Shown here: piece after piece, positions 1 through 12,416 of the stretch
Layout: every line of letters starts with the position of its first letter
How positions within the stretch are numbered: the first letter of the stretch is position 1
Source of the DNA: Flaccisagitta enflata
Lineage: Eukaryota; Chaetognatha; Sagittoidea; Aphragmophora
DNA length: 64,000 nt
Direction of reading: 5' to 3'
Assembly (NCBI GenBank): GCA_965153355.1
Contig: OZ231127.1
Location: forward strand, 42,532,001 to 42,596,000
Translations under genes and position numbers: made by a program
Notes under the pieces: generated by a model
The model's input: only the letters and a program-made list of their open reading frames with translations
What the model was told of the DNA's origin: nothing
Databases searched by the model: none

Positions 1-3000
1 AAGGCTAAAAATGCAATAAAACCAAAAAAAAATTGAGGCTCAAATCTGTTTAAATAGTGCAACCCACGGATTCTAGGCTATTTTATATACATTGGCTGTT
101 GCCAATCTTCTGTTTTAGGGGTATAATCGAAAAAAGAATAAAATTAACCCCAAAATCCGCTAGAGGCGCCCTCGATGGTGACTTAGACTGACTTAAAACA
201 ATTGGCACCTCCATATGACGATGAGAAATTGCGCTGACTCTGTTGCTAGTGAAGTGTGAATTTTTATAAACAAACAAGCGTTTAGAAAATAATGCGATTT
301 GAATTTATGTTTGAATCCTATCGTTTTGGAATGCAATTCAGGGTAGCTTCCTATGACTATTGTGTGCTGAAACAGAGTTGAGGATTTTTTGGCCTCAGGT
401 ACAGAACAATGAACTTTTAGTAAAAGACCTCTATCTATATATGTTAGATTGAAACCAGGTTAAATGTGTTTTCCCATTGGTTTTCACAAAAATAAAGGGT
501 TCTTATGTAAAGAACACATCTAAAGCATGTATCATATGTATTTTCATAGATTTTATCATTCAAGAAGTTTCATCTTAAGTAATATGAACTAGAAAGGTTT
601 TATAAGGCTTTTCAGCGGGATGCACTCCTTAAATGGAAAGGTTATGATACTAATCTCATGTTTTGATCTTTTTTTGTGCCAAACTTGTTACAGTGGTCTC
701 TGTGGCACTTTTTTTGCTTGGTGTCATTTTTTTTCCAATTTTGGGCCCATTTCCTATGATGATGGATCAGTTTAGGTTGGTCAATTTACGAGTGTGCATT
801 TTGCGCAATTTTGACCCTAAATTTAATTTTTTTCTCTAAAAATCTTTGAAAACCTCAACCAATCACCCTAATTTGCATCCTAGAAAGGCTAAAAATGCAA
901 TAAAACCAAAAAATTTCACGGCTCAAATCTGTTTAAATGAGTGCAACCCACAGTTCTAGGCTATTTTTATACATTGTGTTGCCGATCTTCTGTTTTAGGG
1001 GTATAATCGAAAAAAGAATAAAATTAACCTCAAAATCCGCTAGAGGCGCCCTCGATAGTGACTTAGACTGACTTAAAACAATTGGCACCTCCATATGACG
1101 ATGAGAAATTGCGCTGACTCTGTTGCTGGTGTAGTGTGAATATTTATAAACAATCAAGCGTTTAAAAAATAACGATTAATTGAATTTATGTTTGAATCCT
1201 ATCGTTTTGGAATGCAATTCAGGGTAGCTTCCTATGACTATTGAGATTGTACTGAAACAAAAGTTGAAGATTTTTTGGCCTCAGGTACCAGAACAATGAA
1301 CTTTTAGTAAAGGGCCTCTATCTATATGTTAGATTGGAAACCAGGTTAAATGTCTTTTCCTATTGGTTTTCACAAAAATGAAGGGTTTTTATGTAAAGAA
1401 CACATCTAAAGCATGTATCATATGTCTTTTCATTGATTTTATCATTCAAGAAGTTTCATCTTAAGTAATATGAACTAGAAAGGTTTTATAAGGCTTTTCA
1501 GCAGGATGCACTCCTTAAAGGGAAAGGTTATGATACTAATCTCATGTTTTGATCTTTTTTGTGCCAAACTTGTTACAATGGTCTATATTGACATGCCTTT
1601 TTTAATGATTGTCATTTTTTTCCAGTTTTGGGCCCATTTCCTATGATAATGAATCATTTGAGTTAGTCAATTTACGAAATTGTGCATTTTGCGCAATTTT
1701 GACCCTAAATCTTAATTTTTTTCTACAAAAATCTTTGAAAACCTCAACCAATGCCTAATTTGCATCCTAGAAAGGCTAAAAATGCAATAAAACCAAAAAA
1801 AATTTGGGGCTCAAATCTGTTTAAATAGTGCAACCCGCGGATTCTAGGCTATTTTTTATACATTAGCTGTTGCCGATCTTCTGTTTTAAGGGTATAATCG
1901 AAAAAAGAATAAAATTAACCCCAAAATCCGCTAGAGGAGCGCCCTCGAATGTGACTTAGACTGACTTAAAACAGTTGTCACCTCCATATGACAATGAGAA
2001 AGTGTATTGACTCTGTTGCTAGTGTAGAGTGAATTTTCATAAACAAACAAGCGTTGAGAAAAAGTTTGAATTTATGTTTGAATCCTATCGTTTTGGAATG
2101 CAATTCAGGGTAGCTTCCTATGACTATTGAGATTGTACTGAAACAAGAGTTGAGGATTTTTTGGCCTCAGGTACCAGAACAATGAACTTTTAGAAAAGGG
2201 CCTCTATCTATATATGTTAGATTGAAACCAGGTTAAATGTCTTTTCCAATTGGTTTTCACAAAAATGAAGGGTTTTTATGTAAAGAACACATCTAAAGCA
2301 TGTATCATATGTATTTTCATTGATTTTATCATTCAAGAAGTTTCATCTTAAGTAATATGAACTAGAAAGGTTTTATAAGGCTTTTCAGCGGGATGCACTC
2401 CTTAAAGGGAAAGGTTATGATACTAATCTCATGTTTTGATCTTTTTTTGTGCCAAACTTGTTACAGTGGTCTATATTGACTTGCTTTTTTTAATGATTGT
2501 CATTTTTTCCCAGTTTTTGGCCCATTTCCTATGATAATGAATCATTTTGAGTTAGTCAATTCTGAAATTGTGCATTTTGCGCAATTTTGACCCTAAATCT
2601 TAATTTTTTTACAAAAATCTTTGAAAACCCTCTAGTGCAATGCCTAATTTGCATCCTAGAAAGGCTAAAAATGCAATAAAACCAAAAAAAATTTGAGGCT
2701 CAAATCTGTTTAAATAGTGCAACCCACGGATTCTAGGCTATTTTATATACATTGGCTGTTGCCAATCTTCTGTTTTAGGGGTATAATCGAAAAAAGAATA
2801 AAATTAACCCCAAAATCCGCTAGAGGCGCCCTCGATGGTGACTTAGACTGACTTAAAACAATTGGCACCTCCATATGACGATGAGAAATTGCGCTGACTC
2901 TGTTGCTAGTGTAGTGTGAATATTTATAAACAAACAAGCGTTTAGAAAATAACGCTCATTGAATCTATGTTTGAATCCTATCGTTTTGGAATGCAATTCA

Positions 3001-5515
3001 GGGTAGCTTCCTATGACTATTGAGATTGTACTGAAACAAGAGTTGAGGATTTTTTGGCCTCAGGTACCAGAACAATGAACTTTTAGAAAAGGGCCTCTAT
3101 CTATATATGTTAGATTGAAACCAGATTAAATGTGTTTTCCCATTGGTTTTCACAAAAATGAAGGGTTCTTATGTAAAGAACACATCTAAAGCATGTATCA
3201 TATGTATTTTCATTGATTTTATCATTCAAGAAGTTTCATCTTAAGTAATATGAACTAGAAAGGTTTTATAAGGCTTTTCAGCGGGATGCACTCCTTAAAG
3301 GGAAAGGTTATGATACTAATCTCATGTTTTGATCTTTTTTTGTGCCAAACTTGTTACAGTGGTCTATATTGACTTGCTTTTTTTAATGATTGTCATTTTT
3401 TTCCAGTTTTGGGCCCATTTCCTATGATAATGAATCATTTGAGTTAGTCAATTTACGAAATTGTGCATTTTGCGCAATTTTGACCCTAAAACTCAATTTT
3501 TTTCAACAAAAATCTTTGAAAACCTCAACCAATGCCTAATTTGCATCCTAGGAAGGCTAAAAATGCAATAAAACCAAAAAAAAATTGAGGCTCAAATCTG
3601 TTTAAATAGTGCAACCCACGGATTCTAGGCTATTTTATATACATTGGCTGTTGCCAATCTTCTGTTTTAGGGGTATAATCGAAAAAAGAATAAAATTAAC
3701 CCCAAAATCCGCTAGAGGCGCCCTCGATGGTGACTTAGACTGACTTAAAACAATTGGCACCTCCATATGACGATGAGAAATTGCGCTGACTCTGTTGCTA
3801 GTGTAGTGTGAATATTTATAAACAAACAAGCGTTTAGAAAATAACGCGATTTGAATTTATGTTTGAATCCTATCGTTTTGGAATGCAATTCAGGGTAGCT
3901 TCCTATGACTATTGAGATTGTACTGAAACAAGAGTTGAGGATTTTTTGGCCTCAGGTACCAGAACAATGAACTTTTAGAAAAGGGCCTCTATCTATATAT
4001 GTTAGATTGAAACCAGGTTAAATGTGTTTTCCCATTGGTTTTCACAAAAATGAAGGGTTCTTATGTAAAGAACACATCTAAAGCATGTATCATATGTATT
4101 TTCATTGATTTTATCATTCAAGAAGTTTCATCTTAAGTAATATGAACTAGAAAGGTTTTATAAGGCTTTTCAGCGGGATGCACTCCTTAAAGGGAAAGGT
4201 TATGATACTAATCTCATGTTTTGATCTTTTTTTGTGCCAAACTTGTTACAGTGGTCTATATTGACTTGCTTTTTTTAATGATTGTCATTTTTTTCCAGTT
4301 TTGGGCCCATTTCCTATGATAATGAATCATTTGAGTTAGTCAATTTACGAAATTGTGCATTTTGCGCAATTTTGACCCTAAAACTCAATTTTTTTCAACA
4401 AAAATCTTTGAAAACCTCAACCAATGCCTAATTTGCATCCTAGAAAGGCTAAAAATGCAATAAAACCAAAAAAAATTTGGGGCTCAAATCTGTTTAAAGG
4501 GAAAGGTTATGATACTAATCTCATGTTTTGATCTTTTTTTGTGCCAAACTTGTTACAGTGGTCTATATTGACTTGCTTTTTTTAATGATTGTCATTTTTT
4601 TCCAGTTTTGGGCCCATTTCCTATGATAATGAATCATTTGAGTTAGTCAATTTACGAAATTGTGCATTTTGCGCAATTTTGACCCTAAAACTCAATTTTT
4701 TTCAACAAAAATCTTTGAAAACCTCAACCAATGCCTAATTTGCATCCTAGAAAGGCTAAAAATGCAATAAAACCAAAAAAAATTTGCGGCTCAAATCTGT
4801 TTAAATAGTGCAACCCACGGATTCTAGGCTATTTTATATACATTGGCTGTTGCCAATCTTCTGTTTTAGGGGTATAATCGAAAAAAGAATAAAATTAACC
4901 CCAAAATCCGCTAGAGGCGCCCTCGATAGTGACTTAGACTGACTTAAAACAATTGGCACCTCCATATGACGATGAGAAATTGCGCTGACTCTGTTGCTAG
5001 TGAAGTGTGAATTTTTATAAACAAACAAGCGTTTAGAAAATAATGCGATTTGAATTTATGTTTGAATCCTATCGTTTTGGAATGCAATTCAGGGTAGCTT
5101 CCTATGACTATTGAGATTGTACTGAAACAAGAGTTGAGGATTTTTTGGCCTCAGGTACCAGAACAATGAACTTTTAGTAAAGGGCCTCTATCTATATATG
5201 TTAGATTGAAACCAGATTAAATGTGTTTTCCCATTGGTTTTCACAAAAATGAAGGGTTCTTATGTAAAGAACACATCTAAAGCATGTATCATATGTATTT
5301 TCATTGATTTTATCATTCAAGAAGTTTCATCTTAAGTAATATGAACTAGAAAGGTTTTACAAGGCTTTTCAGCGGGATGCACTCCTTAAAGGGAAAGGTT
5401 ATGATACTAATCTCATGTTTTGATCTTTTTTTGTGCCAAACTTGTTACAGTGGTCTATATTGACTTGCTTTATTTAATGATTGTCATTTTTTTTCCAATT
5501 TTGGGCCCATTTCCT
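1..5515. repeat. Satellite array, about 889-bp monomers
   Basis: Tandem copies start at about 1, 885, 1772, 2661, 3553, 4445 and 4752, marked by the shared start AAGGCTAAAAATGCAATAAA, giving periods of 884-892 bp plus one short 307-bp unit. Monomers are AT-rich and nearly identical apart from scattered substitutions and 1-3 bp indels. The array enters the window mid-array and ends near 5515, inside a monomer, where a GGCAGCGGCC foldback fragment begins. A 64-codon minus-strand open frame recurs in most copies but is broken or extended in others, so I do not treat it as a gene. Confidence 0.95.
4445..4751. repeat. Internally deleted satellite monomer (307 bp)
   Basis: This unit joins offset about 54 of the monomer (CTGTTTAAA) directly to offset about 639 (CCTTAAAGGG), removing 585 bp. 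Both breakpoints carry TTAAA, so the junction sits in a 5-bp microhomology. The rest of the unit matches its neighbours. Confidence 0.9.
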
Positions 5516-5765
5516 CAGGGCAGTGGCCCTGAAAGGGTTGTTGTCCTATGCTTTCACACCGGGAAATTTTCTCCTTCTCCTCGTCCTCCGTTCCCCCCCC
5601 CTTCCAACCTCAAGGCCCATGTCTTAGCCTCAAAGCCCATATCCTAGCCTCTAGGCCCAAATCCCAGTCTTGAGGCCCAAATCCCTTGAGGCTGAAATTT
5701 GGGCCTTGATTATGGGATTAGGGCCTAGAGGTTGGGATTTGGGCCTCAACACTGGGATTTGTGCC
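5516..5765 (+). mobile_element. GGCAGCGGCC foldback family, fragment
   Basis: It starts with CAGGGCAGTGGCCCTGAAAG and the family's ATGCTTTCAC and TTTTCTCCTTCTCCTC blocks. Next comes a run of 'gaggcccaaatcc'-type units on one strand, then the inverted 'gggatttgggcctc' type. The far arm with GGGGCCGCTGCCC is missing, so it is truncated. Confidence 0.75.
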
Positions 5766-6125
5766 AACCAGACATACACATCTTCCAAACCTTCCGAGGG
5801 GCATGGATTTCAACCTCAAAGTTTCCGACATGATTTTCTTACTAAATCCTGTCTTATAGCAATCAAAATAAATAAAAAAAAAAAAAAAAATATGCATAAA
5901 TATTTTTTTTTTCATTCAAAGACATACAATAACACAGTTCTACACCTAATCAAGGAAAGAAATGGAGTTGAAATTTGAAGTGAATCAACAGCCTCGGAGA
6001 TGTGATAGAATTTGAGTTTTGAAGCTGCAGAGCTATGCACAGTGCTATTTTCCTGCACTATGCATCATGTCAATCGTGCCTTTAATCGACCCATCAGCAT
6101 GTTGAATTTTTTGGCTGTTCCAAGC
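5766..6125. other. Unassigned sequence with an A-run
   Basis: An A-rich run lies at about 5872-5890 and a T-run near 5904. Apart from these the stretch looks unique, and I recognise no gene or element. Confidence 0.5.
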
Positions 6126-6275
6126 TATGATGACTTCTTTGCCCTTTTTTTTCTTTCCTTCTTTTTTTTCTTTCTTCATTACTTTTTTCTTTCCTTTTTT
6201 TTTCTTTTTCAATTTTTTTTTCTTTCTTCTCTCTGTTTCTTTCTTCCTCCCTTTCTTTTTCTTTTTCATTTCTTT

Positions 6276-6306
<31 letters not shown>

Positions 6307-6307
6307 C

Positions 6308-6363
<56 letters not shown>

Positions 6364-6410
6364 TTATTTTCCTCTCTTCCTTCCTTCCTTCCTTCCTTCC
6401 CTTGCCTTCC
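6126..6410. repeat. Polypyrimidine tract, (CTTT)n core
   Basis: Almost pure C/T on the plus strand, with a regular CTTT run at about 6265-6364 and CCTT units after it. Both strands are open over the run only because the repeat lacks stop codons. Confidence 0.9.
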
Positions 6411-7475
6411 CTTCCGACAAGCTTCCATCCCTTCCGAGGAGCGGCGCTCCTCGCTCCTCCACAATGTGTATGTCTGGTGCGACTATTCCACTTTAAATGA
6501 AATTATGCCAAGTAAAGAATGAAAGAAAATTGTATATCTGTGTAATTGTATATTGAGATATCTGTTTTTCTTTGATTTGCTCTTAATTCTAAATGAAAAA
6601 TATCTTAAAGCAGTTTTTTGGAAAAAAACTCGACAAACATACTTTTTTTGGGACTTGCATTTGCATTCAGTGAACTGCACTGATAGTAAATTCTGCAAAA
6701 AAAGAAATTCACAAAAAAAAAAAAACAACATTCAGAATATCATTGGCCTCGCTGAATGCCACTTTTTGATCCTCTTCCTCTTCCTAATTCTCTCTCTAGC
6801 ATGAATTCTCGATTGTAGCGCACAATCAGTCTCTCTTTCCACTCTCTCTCAGGGTATAGGGATGGTGACCCCATCCATATCGTCCTTTTGGTCCTTCCAA
6901 TAAATCCCATTTCTCTCTCTCTCTCTCTCCTTTATGGAGCCCCTCATGTTACCTCGGCTAGTACTACTCGACTCAATAGAAAAGCAACACTTCTATAAAG
7001 CAAATTGTCATATCAAATTCCAAAATAACTAATGGAAATTTAAGACTGTTGGAAAGCTCTTGAAAAGATCTTTCATTTGGCTCCAATCTGGCAGGTTTAG
7101 CTTTGTTTAAAAATGGCGGAAGAAAGAGTAAAAACATTGCTATTATCAGTTAGCAATCTCATTGAAAAATGAGCATTTTTACAAATTAGATGATAACTAG
7201 GACAAGCACTAGCTCCTAAACCGTTGAGAAATGTCATTGCTCAAAACAGATCCGTGATCCAAAGCTAGATCTTGATACAGCATCTGGCTCCATTCTCCAT
7301 AATACTATTAAAACAATGAGCCAGCTCTGGCTCTGTTAACAACATCAAGATCTGGAGCATAAAAACAAGCCCAAATTGTGTGTGTTGGTTAAAACCAGAA
7401 TCCTGATTCTCTTTCTTTCTCTTTTCCACTTTTACTGTCTTTTCTTTCTTTTCAACTCTCTGTTTTACTTTGTGG

Positions 7476-7480
<5 letters not shown>
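6411..7480. other. Unassigned, mostly unique sequence
   Basis: Moderately AT-rich sequence with a short (CT) run near 6912-6930 and scattered CT-rich words. I find no domain, splice structure or repeat family. Confidence 0.4.

Positions 7481-7550
<70 letters not shown>
7481..7550. repeat. (CT)n microsatellite
   Basis: About 35 perfect dinucleotides, followed by T-rich sequence. Confidence 0.97.
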
Positions 7551-7554
<4 letters not shown>

Positions 7555-7732
7555 CTATTTTTTCTCTCTCTTTTTTTTTTTTTTTTGAATATGAGAGGGG
7601 GAGGCACGATCATCAAAAAACAGCTTTTTTGATCTTTTCCGGTCATCGATAGCCGCCATTACTGGTTCTTCCTTTCTAAGATTCATCTATAATTCTTTCA
7701 TCTCTCTCCTTTCCTCGTTTGAGCCGCCCCAA

Positions 7733-8260
7733 CAGTCAGCCGACAAAACATGATAGGTATATATATCACTCCGTTGGTTTTGATCCAACCCACTGATGTT
7801 GAACAGAATGCTGTAAACAACAACTGGTTGTTGAAATTACAGCCGGCTGTTAAGTTACAATGTTGGCAAAAATCCGATTTTTCCTGAAAATAATTAGACC
7901 TGCAGATTCATACTCCTGATGAAATTCTGAGAAGTTTGATATGTCAAACTTAACACTTTTTGTAAAAAATATTCTTTTTAACATTGCGTTATAATTAAAT
8001 CAAACAATGATAAACATTTTTTATTTTCATGTAAAAGTATATGTTGTGACATATCAAACTTCTTAGAATTTCATCAGGATTATGAATCTGCAGGTCTCAT
8101 TCTATTTGGTGAAAGTTGGATTTTTGCCAACTTTGTAACTTAATAGCCTGCTGTAATTTCAACAACCAGTTGTTGTTTTCAGCATTCTGTTCAACCTCAG
8201 TGGGTTGGATCAAAACCAACGGAGTGATATATATACCTATTGTGTTTTGTCCGCTGACTG
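7733..8260. mobile_element. Long-inverted-repeat element, CAGTCAG ends
   Basis: The left arm (7733 to about 7945) is repeated in inverse at about 8047-8260, giving arms of roughly 210 bp around a 100-bp AT-rich centre. The ends read CAGTCAGCCGACAAAACA and, inverted, CAGTCAGCGGACAAAACA. CCAA flanks both ends (7729-7732 and 8261-8264), a possible 4-bp target duplication. It has no coding capacity, so it is a non-autonomous foldback or MITE. Confidence 0.85.
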
Positions 8261-8284
8261 CCAAGAGGGATGGAGCCAAGTGAG

Positions 8285-8671
8285 CAGGCCTGATTTTAGT
8301 GATTTTTTCCACTAAGCCAGTCGGGCTTGCTCCTCACAATTTGACAGAGCCCGAGAGGAAAACTATGAGCCCGGTAAAAATGCTATGCCAAATTGTACAA
8401 TCATATCAGCCTAGATTTGTAAAAGCAGCTAATGATTGTATGATGTAATGATAGAATAATCACTACAAAGTTGATTCAGTTTGGGAAAAAATACAAAACA
8501 ACTGAAATTAAAGACTTGATTTTTCATATATTTCACTCAATTAGCTTGAGCACTTTGAATCCATCCCATCAATAACAGAGAGCCAGCCGGGCTCAGAGCT
8601 TGCAAAACATGAGAGCCCGAGAGCAAAATAGAGAGCATCGGGCTCGCGGGCTCGCTCTAAAATCAGGCCTG
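8285..8671. mobile_element. hAT-like MITE candidate (CAGGCCTGATTTTAG ends)
   Basis: CAGGCCTGATTTTAG at 8285 is repeated inverted, ending at 8671. CAAGTGAG occurs immediately left (8277-8284) and 3 nt right (8675-8682), consistent with an 8-bp duplication if the right end is slightly eroded. The interior holds repeated GAGCCCGAGAG-type words. An 8-bp duplication with CAGG ends is typical of hAT elements; the assignment is inference. Confidence 0.55.
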
Positions 8672-9100
8672 CTTCAAGTGAGTGAGTAAGCGACCAAGTG
8701 GAGCAAAGCGGAGCACTGCAGAGCGAACGTATGATCGTAGCGAGCAACAAATCGGCTATTGATAACATACATCTTCAATCCATATTTTGCCATTCTGGTC
8801 TGGCAAAGTGAATAGGGTTATCAGTTATGACTGAGATTTCCGAGTTAATTTCTAGCATAAACACCAAGAAAAACAAATCTAACGAGAAAGTAGGACCCGT
8901 TTCTTATCCAGGGGGGGGGGGAATCAGGGTAATCCCTATGACTGTCTATATGTGGGAATCAAGACTTTTGATGATTTATCTTCCTGTCATTTTTGCCAGT
9001 TAAATCCGTTATTTAACGACACCCGTTATTCAAGTCGGTTAAGTCATATGATAACTTGATAGGGGTTAAGACTTAGATTTTTAAGCCTACTTTTTGGGGG
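8672..9100. other. Unassigned sequence
   Basis: Unique-looking sequence with a G-run at about 8911-8920. A GAGTGAGTAAGCGACC-like stretch near 8680 resembles the CTCGCTCACTC words of the next feature. No gene is seen. Confidence 0.4.
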
Positions 9101-9695
9101 CGTTTCTAGTCACAGACAATCGCGTTTTGAACCTGCCACTCGGTCGCTTGCTACGTTCGTTCGCTCGCACCGCTCACTCCGCTCACTCGCTCCGCAACAC
9201 TCCGCTTCGCTACGCTCGCTTGCTCCATTCACGGGCTCGCTCACTCACTTCGCTCACTCGCTCGTGGGACATTTGAAATTGTTGAATATGTGTTCACGCT
9301 GTTATCGCGTTTCACAGGAACAAACGCGTTTTTGGCGCTCACTAGAAACACACCCTGTTTCTACCGACAACAAGAATCTCGATTGTTTCCTTGAACAGTG
9401 AAATGTATTTGACAAATTATAGACAATCATTATTGTATTAACCATTAGTTAATTAACCATTAACTAATGGTTGTCTACAATTCGTCAAATACATTTCACT
9501 ATGCCTAACGAACAACCGTCCAACTTCCATCGTAACTTGTTTCCTTGAAATGCGTTTTCAGCGTGAACCCATTTTCAAAAATTTCATCTGTTCCGCGAGG
9601 GAGTGAGCGAAGTGAGTGAGCGAGTCCATGAACGGAGCAAGCGAGCGAAGCAAGCGTACAGTTTAGCTTCACTAGAAGGCAATTGAAGGGACCCA
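9101..9695. repeat. Inverted-repeat cluster with CGCTCACTCGCTC words
   Basis: The left flank (9135-9270) is dense in CTCGCTCACTC/CGCTTGCTCC words. The right flank (9595-9660) carries the inverse (GAGTGAGCGAAGTGAGTGAG). Between them is an imperfect palindrome at about 9399-9502, with arms around ATTTGACAAATT and CATTAGTTAATTAACC. The CG-rich words and nested symmetry suggest a foldback element whose exact ends I cannot fix. Confidence 0.6.
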
Positions 9696-10141
9696 CTCAT
9701 TCTATGCCTTCAAGGCGGGATGCCTTATTGCCGAGCATGACTTTATTCATGGTATACTCTGATATTTTTTTTTCTCTTATAGACAGTACTTTTCAGTTTG
9801 ATCTAGCGATACCATGTGGTAGTAAAAAATTACATGTACAGACTACTAAGAAACAAAGAGATGGAAGAGACAGATTGACAAGCATAAACTGGAACCTGTA
9901 GATTAAAACGACTTTAAGTGACAGAGAGTCAAACCAAGGGTAGACGGACGCAGCGCAACAGAAGTGCAGACCAGTAATATAATGTTCTTGAATTAAGAAC
10001 AAGAATTTTATCAATTTTCTTGTGTCAGGATCTGTTTCTTACCTCTCATTCAAAATCGAGTAATGACACAGTGAATGATAACTGGTGGTTATGAGCGGCA
10101 CTCTTACACCCGATATCGATGATTTCTGCACTCTCGTTTTT
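9696..10141. other. Unassigned sequence
   Basis: No repeat family or coding signal recognised. Confidence 0.4.
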
Positions 10142-10285
10142 AGGTGCGACAAAGCACCTCTATAACTGGCTGTGTCCGTTGGTTCACCCGTCTGTTCGTC
10201 CATCTATCTCTCCATACATATGTCACATGATCAATACACGCTGAGACACTGTCCGGACGCATCGTTGCCCGGTCGGGCTTGTTAT
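10142..10285 (+). mobile_element. Diverged TCGCG-hairpin element
   Basis: The head hairpin reads AGGTGC-GACAAA-GCACCT, so the stem is kept by paired changes relative to the usual AGTCGCG...CGCGACT. It is followed by CTCTATAACTGGCTGTGTCC and GTTCACCCGTCTGTTCGTCC, as in other members. A tail-like CGGTCGGGCTTGTT lies near 10270-10285. Confidence 0.55.
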
Positions 10286-10384
10286 CTTGATCGTCATCGT
10301 CATGGCGATGCATCGGACTCGGCATCATCGAAATCGTCATTGAAACTTGAGAATCACCAATATCATCGCTTTTCATGACCACAA

Positions 10385-10700
10385 TCTTTCTTCTTCATTT
10401 TCTTCTTCTTCTTCTTTTTCTTCTTCTTGTTCTTCTTCTTCTTCTTCTTCTTCTTCTTCTTCTTCTTCTTCTTCTTCTTCTTCTTCTTCTTCTTCTTCTT
10501 CTTCTTCTTCTTCTTCTTCTTCTTCTTCTTCTATTTCTTTTTCTTCTACTCTTTCTTCTTCTTTCTTTTTGCTCTTGTTCTTGTTTTTCTTGCTCTTCTT
10601 GTCCTTCTTGTTTTTCTTGTTCATCTTGTACCACTTGTCCTTCTTATTCTTGTTCTTGTTCTTGTTCTTGTTATTCTTCTTTTTCCTTCTTCTTCTTCTT
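10385..10700. repeat. (TTC)n tract
   Basis: A near-perfect TTC run at about 10425-10531 sits in a broader imperfect region of TTC and CTTGTT units. The poly-Ser, poly-Leu, poly-Phe, poly-Glu and poly-Arg frames across it are by-products of the repeat. Confidence 0.95.
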
Positions 10701-10811
10701 CATGCCTTCCAAGCGAGCACGAAAAACCTTATCTAACACCTATTTTATGCCTACTTTTGAAATTTGTCTCATAGGCGGGTGCGCTAAAGACCGGGTTCTT
10801 CAGCAATAAAA

Positions 10812-10930
10812 CTAAGGCAAACTAGTCATCCAAGGATCGCTCATGGTCAGCGGTACCCGATGCCCTGCTTGGAGTGAATAAGTGAAGTAGTGGAGTGAGA
10901 GTAGGGCAGCAGCCCCAAAGGGCCGATGTC
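10812..10930 (-). mobile_element. GGCAGCGGCC foldback family, head fragment
   Basis: It contains ATGGTCAGCGGTACCCGATG, CCCTGCTTGGAGTGAATAAG and GGGCAGCAGCCCCAAAGGG, the same order of blocks seen at 42914-43030 and 48376-48460. The rest of the element is absent. Confidence 0.75.
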
Positions 10931-10932
10931 GA

Positions 10933-11223
10933 GTGGCGATATTTGACATTGTCAAATCCGAATGGAAAGAGGAAATGCCGCTGTTACCATCATTCACCGG
11001 GAATGGAAAGGGACTGACGAAACATCAACTCTTTCAGTACGCTCCGTTCAATAGCTCGCTCAACAGTTCAGAAGGTCGAAAGAGTACAAACGATGTGTCT
11101 CTGTTTTGTATCGGTGGCTATGTTGATGCTCGTTGGAAACGCCATCCCAAACACTCTGTAATCTTGGATTTCTTCCTTGAAAATTTTACAACAATGAACG
11201 ATAACCGACAAAATCTAAATTAA
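10933..11223 (+). CDS. Possible short ORF or exon, no recognised family
   Basis: A 96-codon open frame of normal complexity lies just after the foldback fragment. Its composition is mixed, with no membrane segment, repeat or motif I recognise. It may be an exon, a transposon remnant or chance. The only support is that it is less repetitive and less AT-rich than its neighbours. Confidence 0.15.
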   Translation: MAIFDIVKSEWKEEMPLLPSFTGNGKGLTKHQLFQYAPFNSSLNSSEGRKSTNDVSLFCIGGYVDARWKRHPKHSVILDFFLENFTTMNDNRQNLN

Positions 11224-12230
11224 TCCCGTATGAAAAACTGTTTGTGGGATTTTATTCGATGTTTATGCTCATTAGCCCTACATAATGCGCGAGTGTAACT
11301 GTTTTGTTTTTGTTTTTTTTTTTAGCTGATAGCTTATTGTAGCTTTTTAAAAATCATTAAAGATCTTTACAGTTCCATTCTGAGGAAACATTAACAAAGT
11401 GAGAAGAAAGTTTTGCACGAACATATGGGTACATAAATGGCACTTCCAGTTGGTCTGATAAAGTGAAATTAGGATCATAACTCTGCAATTAGTCCTACTG
11501 AACTGTAGCATAGGCTACCATTACCTTATTCAATTGCTATTCTCATTGGAGGGCATCAGAGTTTAGAATCGCATTCAGGTTGGGTCTTACGCAAATTTGA
11601 TCAGCAAAATCTAAAAAAATGGAAATCTAATTCAGATTAGCTTTTTTGTTGTACTTTGCATCCTTTGAAAGCAAATGTCTTTTACAACATACAACTATGA
11701 TGTAAGAATGGTCATACCCTTGAATGATTAGGTTAGGGGGGTTAGAAATATCTGACAAATGCAGATAAAAATAATGCAATTTCATCCCCTTCATCAATTA
11801 AAAAATCATTAAAAAACGATGGCGCAAAGACCTTACTCAATCGAAAAATGATGATATTTGCTCTGCATGGCATGTTTTTGTCATCGTGCTACACTCTGTG
11901 TGAATAACACGTCATATTATTATTCAATGTTTCAGTTAAGTTGTGCAAATTTTTCCTTGTAAGCCCTGCTTGCATGCAGCTCACGTGAGCTTGTAGGATA
12001 GGAATAGGAGAGAATATGAGAGAATATGAGAGATGACAGGTCTCACTTTTACATGAGTTGGATGATAAGGAGAGGATAGAAGTTACCATGAAATCACATG
12101 GCCCTCACGTGATTTGATTATACTCCCTCATTCACTCTGGTTCCTTACCTCCTCTCTCCTTCATTCACCCCTCACTTTCTTTCCCTTTCAGTCCCGTTCA
12201 CTCCCATTCATGAAGAAGTCATGATGGAAG
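11224..12230. other. Unassigned AT-rich sequence
   Basis: Mostly unique. CTCACGTGAG-like palindromes occur near 11980 and 12105, and again after 13675 with CTCATGTGAG variants. I see no gene. Confidence 0.4.
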
Positions 12231-12234
12231 CTTG

Positions 12235-12350
12235 ATCTTCTTCTTTTTCTTTTTCTTTTTCTTTTTCTTTTCTTTTTATTTTTCTTTAACCTCTTCTTCT
12301 TTTTCTTTTCCTTTTTCTTTTTCTTTTTCTTTTTCTTCTTCTTCTTCGTT
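12235..12350. repeat. CTTTTT/CTT polypyrimidine tract
   Basis: Runs of TTTTTC units ending in TTC repeats. Confidence 0.9.
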
Positions 12351-12416
12351 TTGATTACTTTGAATAAATAGAATTTTGGAATCTTAGCCTTGATATTACA
12401 GCTAATTTAACTATCT

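Noticed and set aside
83-277. Recurrent 64-codon minus-strand open frame in each satellite monomer
   Set aside because: Conserved only because the monomers are conserved. It is extended in the 885 copy, disrupted in the 1772 copy and absent from the 4445 unit. No start context or domain supports a gene.
10347-10809. Poly-Ser, poly-Leu and poly-Glu frames
   Set aside because: Products of the (TTC)n tract.
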